Assembly (NCBI GenBank): GCA_016866385.1 | Contig: VGMU01000003.1 | Span: forward strand, 1 to 64,000 | Direction: 5' to 3' | From: Bacteroidota bacterium | GTDB taxonomy: Bacteria; Bacteroidota; Bacteroidia; Cytophagales; Cyclobacteriaceae | DNA length: 64,000 nucleotides | Part shown: positions 42,701-50,636 of the stretch, in pieces | How the letters are laid out: every line of letters starts with the position of its first letter | Numbering within the stretch: position 1 is the first letter of the stretch | Position numbers and translations under genes: made by a program | The notes under the pieces: model-generated | Database searches by the model: none | What the model was told of the DNA's origin: nothing | What the model saw: the letters and a program-made list of their open reading frames with translations, nothing else

Positions 42701-45088
42701 TTACGCTAAGGTAACTAGAGTTACTCCTGCTCCACCTCGATCTGCATGTTCGTCTTCCAATTTTCGCACGGGAGACATGGTTCGAAGTAAGGACCGGGTC
42801 ACTTCCCTCAAAATCCCATCTCCTTTTCCATGCACTATCCTAAGGTTTTTTATTCCCAGCATGTGGCCCTCATCAATAAATAGTTGCAATAAGGGCAATA
42901 CCTCTTCCCCCCGCTTTCCTCTCAAATCTAAATTAGGAGAGAAATTCATCATTTTTTCTGAGGTTTGATAAGTAGATCTCTTTTCCAAGGCCTTGGTTTC
43001 CTTTTTAAATTCGGCTTTGGAGATTTTTTCTAGTCTAGACATCTTACTCGTAGACTTCAAATCCCCAATGAGTAGGTCAGCATCCTTGGATTTGATGGCT
43101 AGCACTTGGGCAATGGCTCCATTGTCTTTGAATCGAACCCAATCACCTGCTGCAAGTTCCCCTCCCAGGACCTTAATTTCTGGGATTTTTGGAGCGGCTT
43201 TTTCAGGTTGCACTTCTGCTTTGAATTGATCAAGTTCCTTTCTCAACTTTTTTGTGACTTCTTTCTCGGCTTTTTCTTCCTTGATTTCCCGGATGACACT
43301 TTCAATTTTTTTATTGGTCTGATCCAAGAGTGCCTTGGCTTCTTGCTTGGCTTCTTGCAGGAATTTCTTTTTATTGAGTTCAAGTGCCTCCTTCAATTCC
43401 TTATATTCTTCCAGCTTGGTTTGAAGCAGTACCTCTTTTTCCTTGGTCTCTCTGAGCAACTGCTGGTAGGTGTTTTTTTCATTCTCCAATTGAGTCAACA
43501 ACCTATCGTACCGAACCCTCTCCTCTCCTATTTGCTGCTTGGCATGAGATACGATTTCCTTAGAAAGACCAATTTTGGTGGCAATTTCCAAGGCAAAAGA
43601 GGAGCCTGGCTTCCCTATCTCCAATTGGTAAATGGGTTCAAGTTTTTCCACATCGTAACGCATCGCCCCATTGATTAAACCTTGATGTTTTTCAGCCAGA
43701 AGCTTCAGATTTCCATAGTGGGTAGTGATGATGCCATAGGTTCCTAGAGCATTCAATTCCAAAAGAATGGATCCTGCTATGGCTCCACCAAACTGAGGTT
43801 CTGTACCCGTCCCAAATTCATCAATAAATACTAGCGTTTTTTTTGTAGCATGCTGGGTAAAATACTTCATATTGACCAAATGGGAGGAATAGGTACTTAA
43901 GTCATTCTCCAAGTTTTGCTCGTCTCCGATATCAATAAAAAAAGAATCAAAAAGGGAGCTCTTAGAATCTGGGGCAACGGGTATGAGTAGGCCGCATTGA
44001 AGCATGTATTGAAGTAAGGCTACGGTCTTCAAGGCAACTGACTTTCCTCCAGCATTTGGTCCCGAAATGAGCAAAAGTCTTTGCTGACCTCCCAAACGAA
44101 CAGTTAGCGGAATGATTTTCTTTCCTTGGCTAAGCAATGCCTTTTCTAAGAGAGGATGCCTTGCTCCTGTCCAGATAATCCCCCTTTCTTTACTTAATTC
44201 TGGCCGAATGCTACCGGTGTGTAGCGCAAACTTTGCTTTCGCTCGAATAAAATCTACCAACCCCAAAAAATTAGTGGCTTTACGCAAGGCTGGAATACTT
44301 GGCCTGAGCTGCTCAGTGAGTCGGGTCAGAATCTTGATGATCTCCCTTTTCTCCATGTACTCCAGGTCCCGGATTTCATTATTGATATCCAAAGCCTCTT
44401 CTGGCTCCATAAAAACGGTTTGCCCTGTAGCAGACTCGTCATGGATAAATCCCCTCAACTTTCGTTTATTTTCTGCCGCGATTGGAATTACCATTCTGCC
44501 TCCTCGTATGGTGATGGCTGCATCTTCCGAAGTCAATCCCTTTGCTGACGCTTCTTTAAAAATGCGTTCCATTACTTTTCGTAGTCTGCTTTCTTCGTAA
44601 AGTAGCTGCGTGCGGATCAGTTGCAGTTCCTTAGAGGCATTAGATCGAAGTTTCCCTTTCTCATCGATGATTTGTTCAATGCTTTGCAAAAGACGAATAT
44701 CCAAATCTTGAAGCAAGCCCAGAAGAGCAGTCAAGGTAGGATAGAGCTCTTGATTTTTTTGAAAAAATGAGATGCAGTTCTTTAGGGTTTGTAGCGCAAG
44801 TTTCAGCTCTTGAAACTCCTCCAATTCCAAGAAAGCCCCATCTACTTTTGCCTTTTCTAGGTAGGGAATGAGATTGGTGAAGTGGGCTTGGGGAAAACTT
44901 TCTCCAGAGCTAAGGAGGTTACAAAATTCTTCCGTTTGCAGTAATAGACGCTGCAACTGTACCGGGTCCGAAGAGAAGGATATTTTTTCTACATATTCCT
45001 GGCCTAAAGGAGAGGTACACTCCGCTTTAAGCCATTCCTTGATTTTGACAAAATTTATTTTTTGCTCAAGATTTTTAGGATACAGCAT
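42701..45088 (-). CDS. mutS2: Endonuclease MutS2
   Basis: The 795-residue protein has the MutS core without the mismatch-recognition domain: AAENKRKLRGFIHDESATGQTV, Walker A ISGPNAGGKSVALKTVALL at about residue 335, DIGDEQNLENDLSTYSSHL, IDEFGTGTEP and ITTHYGNLK, then a long coiled coil rich in Glu/Lys and a C-terminal Smr nuclease domain (PNLDLRGKRGEEVLPLLQ, RIVHGKGDGILREV). MutS2 splits stalled or collided ribosomes and has been linked to suppression of recombination. Order of domains and length match the family. It lies five bases after the DUF4296 gene. Confidence 0.94.
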   Translation of the reverse strand: MLYPKNLEQKINFVKIKEWLKAECTSPLGQEYVEKISFSSDPVQLQRLLLQTEEFCNLLSSGESFPQAHFTNLIPYLEKAKVDGAFLELEEFQELKLALQTLKNCISFFQKNQELYPTLTALLGLLQDLDIRLLQSIEQIIDEKGKLRSNASKELQLIRTQLLYEESRLRKVMERIFKEASAKGLTSEDAAITIRGGRMVIPIAAENKRKLRGFIHDESATGQTVFMEPEEALDINNEIRDLEYMEKREIIKILTRLTEQLRPSIPALRKATNFLGLVDFIRAKAKFALHTGSIRPELSKERGIIWTGARHPLLEKALLSQGKKIIPLTVRLGGQQRLLLISGPNAGGKSVALKTVALLQYMLQCGLLIPVAPDSKSSLFDSFFIDIGDEQNLENDLSTYSSHLVNMKYFTQHATKKTLVFIDEFGTGTEPQFGGAIAGSILLELNALGTYGIITTHYGNLKLLAEKHQGLINGAMRYDVEKLEPIYQLEIGKPGSSFALEIATKIGLSKEIVSHAKQQIGEERVRYDRLLTQLENEKNTYQQLLRETKEKEVLLQTKLEEYKELKEALELNKKKFLQEAKQEAKALLDQTNKKIESVIREIKEEKAEKEVTKKLRKELDQFKAEVQPEKAAPKIPEIKVLGGELAAGDWVRFKDNGAIAQVLAIKSKDADLLIGDLKSTSKMSRLEKISKAEFKKETKALEKRSTYQTSEKMMNFSPNLDLRGKRGEEVLPLLQLFIDEGHMLGIKNLRIVHGKGDGILREVTRSLLRTMSPVRKLEDEHADRGGAGVTLVTLA

Positions 45089-45093
45089 GGGAA

Positions 45094-45438
45094 TTATTCC
45101 TTGGTTCGGGAATTATTTTCGAGCACTACCAATGAATCAATCACACGGGCATACATTTGGTCCATTTTCCCTGCATCTTCCAAATAATAAACCATGCTCT
45201 TGGTAAATAGGGAGTCGGAAACTCCATGTTTTCTAAATACTTCCTCCTCCATCAAGGAATATAAGACCTGAGAGGAATCAAAGGTGATGGGTAATGTACT
45301 CGCCTTACCCTCTGTCAGCTGAATATCAATCAGAATAGCAACCATTTGGTCCTCCGACAAAACTTCCTGGGAAGAATTGGATTCGGTGCAGGAAAAGCTC
45401 GAAAGCAATAGCAGAAAGGTAAGAAAGACTTTGTTCAC
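45094..45438 (-). CDS. DUF4296-domain lipoprotein
   Basis: The 114-residue product has a short signal and lipobox SFSC at about residue 16. The mature part has LSEDQMVAILIDIQLTEGKAS and a helical LEDAGKMDQMYARVID segment, which match DUF4296, a Bacteroidota family with no known role. The start is GTG at 45438; no better ATG is present. Its position directly ahead of mutS2 is typical neighbourhood by gene order here, though the two have no obvious link. A divergent Bat gene begins 105 bases away. Confidence 0.8.
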   Translation of the reverse strand: MNKVFLTFLLLLSSFSCTESNSSQEVLSEDQMVAILIDIQLTEGKASTLPITFDSSQVLYSLMEEEVFRKHGVSDSLFTKSMVYYLEDAGKMDQMYARVIDSLVVLENNSRTKE

Positions 45439-45542
45439 CTTACAAAATTAGGTTTTTTTAACGGATTAAATCTACGAGTGAGGAGGCACTCAAATTTTAA
45501 TTTTCGCTACAAGACTTTAACTTAGCCAAACAAATCCCATCC

Positions 45543-46421
45543 ATGGATCAGCTATTTAGCAAATTACGGAAGTACGAAATCATGATTCGTAAAGTGGCCA
45601 ATAACCACTTGCAAGGGGAATACCAATCGCTATTCAAGGGTTCGGGATTGGAATTTGATGACCTTAGGCCCTACCAATACGGTGATGATGTCCGTACCAT
45701 CGAATGGAAGGTGTCGGCAAAAGGGCATGGAACCTTTGTAAAGACCTTTAAGGAGGAAAAAGATCAATCCGTTTATTTTCTATTGGATATTTCTGGAAGT
45801 CAAGACATTGGTCAACAAGGACAAAAGAAAATTGACCAAGGAAAATTAATTGCTGGTGTACTTACCCTTGCAGCAGTCTTTGAAGGGAGCCAAGTAGGAT
45901 TGATCTCCTATTCGGATGAGAAGGAGAAATTAATTCTTCCCACCAAAGGAAGTAAGCAGGGAGTAAAAATCATACGAGGAATATTTGAGCATCAGAATAA
46001 AAGTCTAAAAACTGACTTGAATGGGCTTTTTTCTTTTGCACTCAACTTGATCAAGAAAAGGAGTATTTTGATCATTATTTCTGATTTTATCGATCAAGGG
46101 TACGAGCGTTCTTTTAGAGCTCTTGCTGAGCGACACGATGTAGTTGCCATTCAACTCACTGATCCTAGAGAATCTACCTTACCTACCTTAGGAATCGTCC
46201 CTATTTTCGATAAAGAAAGAGGAAAAACCACGTGGATCAATACTGCCTTTGGGACCTTTTCCAAGAAAATATCCGATACATTTACCCAGGAGAGAGAAAA
46301 CTTAAAGGAGGTTTGTAAAAAAAATCAAATCAATTACCTGGCCATTGATTCTAGACAAGATATTGTAGCTCCCTTGATTGATTTATTTAAGTACCGAAAC
46401 AAACGAATGAAGCGTGGGTAA
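45543..46421 (+). CDS. DUF58 protein of the Bat/MoxR cluster
   Basis: The 292-residue protein shows the DUF58 landmark GSGLEFDDLRPYQYGDDVRTIEWKVSA (in two parts) and a VWA-like MIDAS motif FLLDISGSQDIG followed by LTDPRESTLPTLG. These proteins work with a MoxR-type AAA ATPase and BatA/BatB/BatD in cell-envelope stress tolerance, as described for Bacteroides and Francisella relatives. The MoxR gene that normally precedes it is absent in the window: a DUF4296 gene on the opposite strand stands there. The gene overlaps the next by eight bases. Confidence 0.88.
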   Translation: MDQLFSKLRKYEIMIRKVANNHLQGEYQSLFKGSGLEFDDLRPYQYGDDVRTIEWKVSAKGHGTFVKTFKEEKDQSVYFLLDISGSQDIGQQGQKKIDQGKLIAGVLTLAAVFEGSQVGLISYSDEKEKLILPTKGSKQGVKIIRGIFEHQNKSLKTDLNGLFSFALNLIKKRSILIIISDFIDQGYERSFRALAERHDVVAIQLTDPRESTLPTLGIVPIFDKERGKTTWINTAFGTFSKKISDTFTQERENLKEVCKKNQINYLAIDSRQDIVAPLIDLFKYRNKRMKRG

Positions 46422-47310
46422 ATACAGTGCTGTACTTTTATTTGTTTTATTGAGTCTTCCTGGTTTATCGCAGAAAGTGGAGCTCCGTGGGTACTTTACC
46501 CAAGATAGTGCCAGGCTTGGAGAGCGGGTAGGTTTTGTACTCAAAGCAAGCTATCCGCAGGCTAGTCAACTTATTTTTCCTGACTCAACTTACGATTTTT
46601 CTCCCTTTGTTTTTTTAGAAAAAAAGACCTTTACCTCCAATACTCAAGAAGGTATCACGCAGGATAGTGCCATTTATTTTCTATCAAATTTTTCTTTGAG
46701 TTCTACTTCCTACTTGTCTTTGCCTGTATTTGAGTTAAATCGATACGATAGCATTACCTATTATACTCCGGAGGCCATGATTCAGCTGAAATTGACCTTG
46801 GACTCTATCCCCGAGCAATTGGTATTTAAAGAAAATAACGTTTACCAACCCTTGGAGAAATCTACCAATTGGCTCCTGATTGGAATCATTACGGGAGGAA
46901 TTTTAGGTACCCTATTGATCCTTTTTTTACTTTTTGCCAAGCGCATCCGTGCTATTTTCAAAAAGAATAGGGAAAAATTACGCTGGATACAGTTTGAAAG
47001 GAAGTGGAAAAAATTAGGCGAACAACTTCAGAAGAAACCTTCCCAGCAACTCGCCGATGAGGTGGTAGGTCTTTGGAAAGGATACCTTGAGAGCATTACT
47101 TCCCTACCTTTTCAAGAGTGGACTTCTAGTGAAATTGCTACTGCATTAGAAGATAAAGAAGTCTTTCATGCCTTACGAAGTATTGATATGATTATTTATG
47201 CGGGTGCTCAAAGTGAAACGCAATCCGCTACCAACTATCTTCTTGAAGTAGCAAAGTCAAAATTTATTCTACGTAAAAACCAGATAAGACATGATAAAGT
47301 CGCTCGCTGA
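46414..47310 (+). CDS. BatD-like membrane protein
   Basis: The 298-residue product has a signal peptide (LLSLPGLSQ near residue 20), a beta-rich periplasmic domain with YFTQDSARLGERVGFVLKASYP, which resembles BatD/oxygen-tolerance proteins, one membrane helix (WLLIGIITGGILGTLLILFLL at about 153-175) and a cytoplasmic tail of about 115 residues with basic helix KKNREKLRWIQFERKWKK. It is shorter than typical BatD. The GTG start at 46414 overlaps the DUF58 gene by eight bases; the 3' end overlaps BatA by 20 bases. Coupled translation implies a complex of the three. Family call is moderate. Confidence 0.7.
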   Translation: MGKYSAVLLFVLLSLPGLSQKVELRGYFTQDSARLGERVGFVLKASYPQASQLIFPDSTYDFSPFVFLEKKTFTSNTQEGITQDSAIYFLSNFSLSSTSYLSLPVFELNRYDSITYYTPEAMIQLKLTLDSIPEQLVFKENNVYQPLEKSTNWLLIGIITGGILGTLLILFLLFAKRIRAIFKKNREKLRWIQFERKWKKLGEQLQKKPSQQLADEVVGLWKGYLESITSLPFQEWTSSEIATALEDKEVFHALRSIDMIIYAGAQSETQSATNYLLEVAKSKFILRKNQIRHDKVAR

Positions 47311-48334
47311 GTTCTTTTCTTGGTCCTGGTTTTTGCCAGAGACCTTCCAATCCTACGAATGGGAAAATCCTCTTTTGCTGAACCTCCTTTGGTTGATTCC
47401 TGTACTTATCTTACTTCGCAAATTTGTTAAGTTTCTCAAAAGACCTGTGCTGGAGCTTTCCCTACCCAAAAAGGCAACAAAAGGGAATCCTTGGACCTAT
47501 CTCAGACTGATACCAAGTAGCGTGTTCTTTTTGTTTTTAATTCTCTTGGCGGTGGCCTTGGCTAGGCCACAGCGAAGTAACGAACGGGTAGAACAATATA
47601 CCGAAGGAATTGACATCCTGCTGGTGATGGATATTTCAGAGTCCATGGATCTGCAAGACTTTAACCCCAATCGTTTGGAAGCTGCAAAAAAAACCGCCAT
47701 AGAATTCATAAATGGACGATTTGGAGACCGAATTGGCATGGTTGTATTTTCTGGAGAAGCTTATTCCCTATCTCCGCTTACCAACGATTATGACTTGCTT
47801 ACTAGTCTAATTGAAGAAATCAATTTCTCAATGATTGAGACCAAGGGAACCGCTATTGGATCTGCGATTGCTGCTGGGACAAACCGGATGAAAGACAGCG
47901 AATCTCCATCTAAGGTGATGATTTTACTTTCCGATGGAGAGAGCAATGCAGGAAATGTAGATCCTATTTTCGCTGCCCAGCTGGCAACCGCTTTTGATAT
48001 CAAGCTGTACACCATTGCAGTAGGTAAAGACGGGATGGTTCCCTATGGAACTGATTTTTTTGGGCGTCCAAACATGGTAGAAAGCTACCTTGACGAGTCC
48101 ACCCTTAGAGAAATTGCCAGCATAGGCAATGGTCAATTTTTCAGAGCCTCAGACGGTCAAGCCTTGAATTCTATTTTTAAAGAAATCGACAGGTTGGAAA
48201 AAACGGAAATTCTTGAAAATAGGTATAAAGAAACAGCCGACTTTTATAGGATTTACCTTTTTTGGGCCATGCTTTTGTTTGTCCTTTGGCTTGCCTTGAA
48301 AAGTGCCTTTTTTAATAACTTCCTACTGGACTAA
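47291..48334 (+). CDS. batA: BatA-type VWA-domain membrane protein
   Basis: The 347-residue protein has the BatA start (WENPLLLNLLWLIPVLILL), two N-terminal membrane segments, a VWA domain with an intact MIDAS (LVMDISESMDLQDF, ETKGTAIGSAIAAGT, LLSDGESNAG) and a C-terminal membrane helix (FYRIYLFWAMLLFVLWLALK). It is a metal-dependent protein-interaction module of the Bat complex. In related genomes batB, batC and TPR genes follow; here the alkane hydroxylase converges with a 12-base overlap, so the cluster stops at BatA. The gene overlaps the upstream BatD-like gene. Confidence 0.88.
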   Translation: MIKSLAEFFSWSWFLPETFQSYEWENPLLLNLLWLIPVLILLRKFVKFLKRPVLELSLPKKATKGNPWTYLRLIPSSVFFLFLILLAVALARPQRSNERVEQYTEGIDILLVMDISESMDLQDFNPNRLEAAKKTAIEFINGRFGDRIGMVVFSGEAYSLSPLTNDYDLLTSLIEEINFSMIETKGTAIGSAIAAGTNRMKDSESPSKVMILLSDGESNAGNVDPIFAAQLATAFDIKLYTIAVGKDGMVPYGTDFFGRPNMVESYLDESTLREIASIGNGQFFRASDGQALNSIFKEIDRLEKTEILENRYKETADFYRIYLFWAMLLFVLWLALKSAFFNNFLLD

Positions 48335-49408
48335 GTGGAGTTTACGTTCCCGATGCCATTGCTCCAAGCGATGGTTCATCCAGGAAAACCAAAGGGGAGG
48401 AATACAAGCCACAAGAATCATAAACGAATATCCTGCAGGAAGCTGTGGGCTATCATCCGAATGGTCTAAGACCTGGTACCTTTTGTGGGCATGGGCATGG
48501 TGATCGGAGTGGCGTTGCAATTGGAACAGAAGAAAATTACTAACCACATGGGAGGCATTCCAGGAGTGTAATGGGGTGACTTTTTCGTAATGGCCTGAAG
48601 GCAACTTCCTTCTCTCCATGCCATAATGCTCCAAATAATTGACCAGTTCAAGTAGAGAAAAACCTAGCACGCTTTGGACTGCAAAAAACACTGGAACTTC
48701 CCATACCCATCGATTTTGCAAGTAGGAAAAGAAAAGAAAAACAGAAACTATAAAAAGGAGGGGCAAAAGCTGAAACCAAATCATTTGATTGGATAAAGAA
48801 AGCCAGCTGAGACCCTTTTTTTTGAGACGCTCTTGCTCCAGTCTCCATGCACTCAGGTATCCTTGAGTCACGGATCTCCACCAAAAAGCATAAAAATTTT
48901 CCCCTTTTCTACTTGTGGCTGGATCCTCAGGAGTAGCCACGCGTACGTGGTGCCCCCTGTTGTGTTCTATAAAAAAATGCATGTATGCCACAGTCATCAG
49001 TAATACCTTTGCATAGGTTTGCTCTAATTTTTCGGTCCTATGACCCAATTCATGGGCTACTGTGATGCCAATCCCACCAGTAATCAATGCCATTCCTGTG
49101 GTAAAAGCTATCCAACTAATACGCTCTAACTCTTGGCTACTAACTACATAAAAACCCCAAAACAATAAGGCCAGTTGAATATATACCCAGATAAAAGTAA
49201 TGAGTTTGTAAAACCTCTCCTTGGTAACTTGGCTTACTTCGGCAGCAGGTACATTTTTTGTGTCCTTCCGAAGCATATAATCCATCAGTGGTACCAGTAA
49301 AAAAACAAAAACATGGATCATCCACAGAAAAGGACCTCCCAAATAAGTTCCTAAGACCAATAGGGCGGGGAGAATCAAAGCGCTAAAGAATCCTATTTTT
49401 TTCATCAC
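48323..49408 (-). CDS. alkB: Membrane-bound alkane 1-monooxygenase (AlkB type)
   Basis: The 361-residue membrane protein shows the full set of diiron histidine motifs: VAHELGHRTEK, FIEHNRGHHVRVATPEDPA, the AlkB signature LQRHSDHHAHAHK and NYLEHYGMERRKLPSGHY. At least six hydrophobic segments surround them. It is expected to hydroxylate terminal carbons of medium-chain alkanes or related aliphatic chains, using electrons from rubredoxin and its reductase. Neither is encoded nearby in the window. The signature LQRHSDHHA makes AlkB much likelier than a general fatty-acid desaturase. Its stop end overlaps batA by 12 bases. Confidence 0.92.
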   Translation of the reverse strand: MMKKIGFFSALILPALLVLGTYLGGPFLWMIHVFVFLLVPLMDYMLRKDTKNVPAAEVSQVTKERFYKLITFIWVYIQLALLFWGFYVVSSQELERISWIAFTTGMALITGGIGITVAHELGHRTEKLEQTYAKVLLMTVAYMHFFIEHNRGHHVRVATPEDPATSRKGENFYAFWWRSVTQGYLSAWRLEQERLKKKGLSWLSLSNQMIWFQLLPLLFIVSVFLFFSYLQNRWVWEVPVFFAVQSVLGFSLLELVNYLEHYGMERRKLPSGHYEKVTPLHSWNASHVVSNFLLFQLQRHSDHHAHAHKRYQVLDHSDDSPQLPAGYSFMILVACIPPLWFSWMNHRLEQWHRERKLHLVQ

Positions 49409-49472
49409 ATCTCCATTTTCCGAACCTAAATTAGAGAATTAGAGGGAAGAAAAAAAAGCCTGTATGGCTATA

Positions 49473-49574
49473 AGAAGCAGGATGCAAGAGACAAGACTGA
49501 GTTTTTAGTAGCAAGTATCTAGAAGCAAGAAACAAGAGATAAGAAAGTTTGTATTCGGCTGCCTGCCGCAGGCA
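49473..49574. repeat. Spacer repeat: two related 26-base units and a REP-like palindrome
   Basis: AGAAGCA-type units at 49473-49498 and 49521-49546 agree at about 20 of 26 positions, rich in AAGCAAGA/ACAAGA. At 49560-49574, TGCCTGC and GCAGGCA form a palindrome around one C. This lies in the 211-base gap between alkB and the porP-type gene. Similar short AAGAAGCAAGA and CTGCCGCAGGC elements are familiar in Cytophagales intergenic DNA. Confidence 0.5.
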
Positions 49575-49619
49575 AGTATTTCGTACTTTAACCTTCCTTA
49601 CTCTAAACCATCCTTATCC

Positions 49620-50636
49620 TCAATACCGAAAAGAGGGCAAGGGAGCATGGTATTTTCTCCCGGGACGGGAGGAAAAAACATAGCGTAGGGATAGTTCATG
49701 ACTACCTGCAGAGCGACCCAGGCTATAACTTGAAAGTGGAAAATCAAAGCTATATCCAATATCTAATCCTGAATCTAGGCTTAGTCCCACCATACTAACC
49801 AATGACTCGTGATTGGGTAATCCGTACTTGGTAGGTAAGCCACGGTACCAAATCCCCAAGGCCAGAGGATCAAAGAAAAATTCGGTCCCAAGATCGAGTT
49901 GTGAAAAGCTCCCCTGTTCTTTGTAATTGAACCCTATGGACAAAGAGCGTTCTTGATCGGTATTATTGAAGTAGTCGTTGATATTTCCTGGTGCCAAATC
50001 AAATCGGTATCCCCCATGAATTCCCATTTTCATAGGAAGTTTATTGCTTTCTCCTGCCAAGAAACTGATGTCGGGCTGAAATAGATGGGCTACAGAAGTA
50101 CCAAGCCATGCTCTTTTTCCATAATAAACCAAGCCTGCATGGGCATCGCTGGCTCTGATTTGACTCTCCCCTTCAAAACCGTTTCCACCTGGGTTGATGG
50201 TTCCTGTAGCAATATTGAGCTGGGAGCCAAGCACCACTTGGTCAAAAGCAGCATCTCTGGCCACAAAACTCCCTTGGATGCCTGCTTGAATAAAACTGGA
50301 TGAAGAAAGTTGTACCCTGTAGCTGTAAACCAATCCCAGTTCGTTCCAATTGGTTTTGGTAAACGACTCGCTTGCACCTTGGACAATTATTCCAAATCCA
50401 GAATTAATCCTCTCTTCAAAATGATCTGCAAAGGCAGTATAGGCCAAAAAGGTCTGGTCCAAGCCTGGCCATTGATTTCTAAAATTAACTCCGAATCGGG
50501 TCTTCCCCGAACTTCCAGTCATGGCTGGATTGAGGTAGATGGGATTGGCGTAGTATTGACTATATTGAATGTCTTGGGCCAGGGAAGTCAAGCTCATCAA
50601 AGAAAAAACCAAAGCCAATAGCCCTTTCCCTTTCAT
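49620..50636 (-). CDS. PorP/SprF-family outer-membrane protein
   Basis: The 338-residue protein has a signal peptide (MSLTSLAQ) and the family start DIQYSQYYANPIYLNPAMTGS, FGVNFRNQWPGLDQTFLAYTAF and DHFEERINSGFGIIVQG, followed by alternating beta strands to a final arginine/tyrosine-rich end. PorP/SprF proteins hold T9SS cargo with a type B C-terminal domain on the cell surface and are usually encoded next to it. That fits here: the upstream gene (four-base overlap) encodes such a cargo. The call is by family pattern; the exact paralogue cannot be told. Confidence 0.9.
   Translation of the reverse strand: MKGKGLLALVFSLMSLTSLAQDIQYSQYYANPIYLNPAMTGSSGKTRFGVNFRNQWPGLDQTFLAYTAFADHFEERINSGFGIIVQGASESFTKTNWNELGLVYSYRVQLSSSSFIQAGIQGSFVARDAAFDQVVLGSQLNIATGTINPGGNGFEGESQIRASDAHAGLVYYGKRAWLGTSVAHLFQPDISFLAGESNKLPMKMGIHGGYRFDLAPGNINDYFNNTDQERSLSIGFNYKEQGSFSQLDLGTEFFFDPLALGIWYRGLPTKYGLPNHESLVSMVGLSLDSGLDIGYSFDFPLSSYSLGRSAGSHELSLRYVFSSRPGRKYHAPLPSFRY

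Noticed and set aside
43106-43678. A 190-codon plus-strand frame inside mutS2
   Set aside because: Its Phe/Leu-rich sequence is the antisense of the Glu/Lys-rich coiled coil of MutS2, a known artefact.
45443-45450. TAATTTTG on the minus strand as promoter of the DUF4296 gene
   Set aside because: It ends only five bases ahead of the GTG start, leaving no leader; it may be chance in AT-rich DNA.
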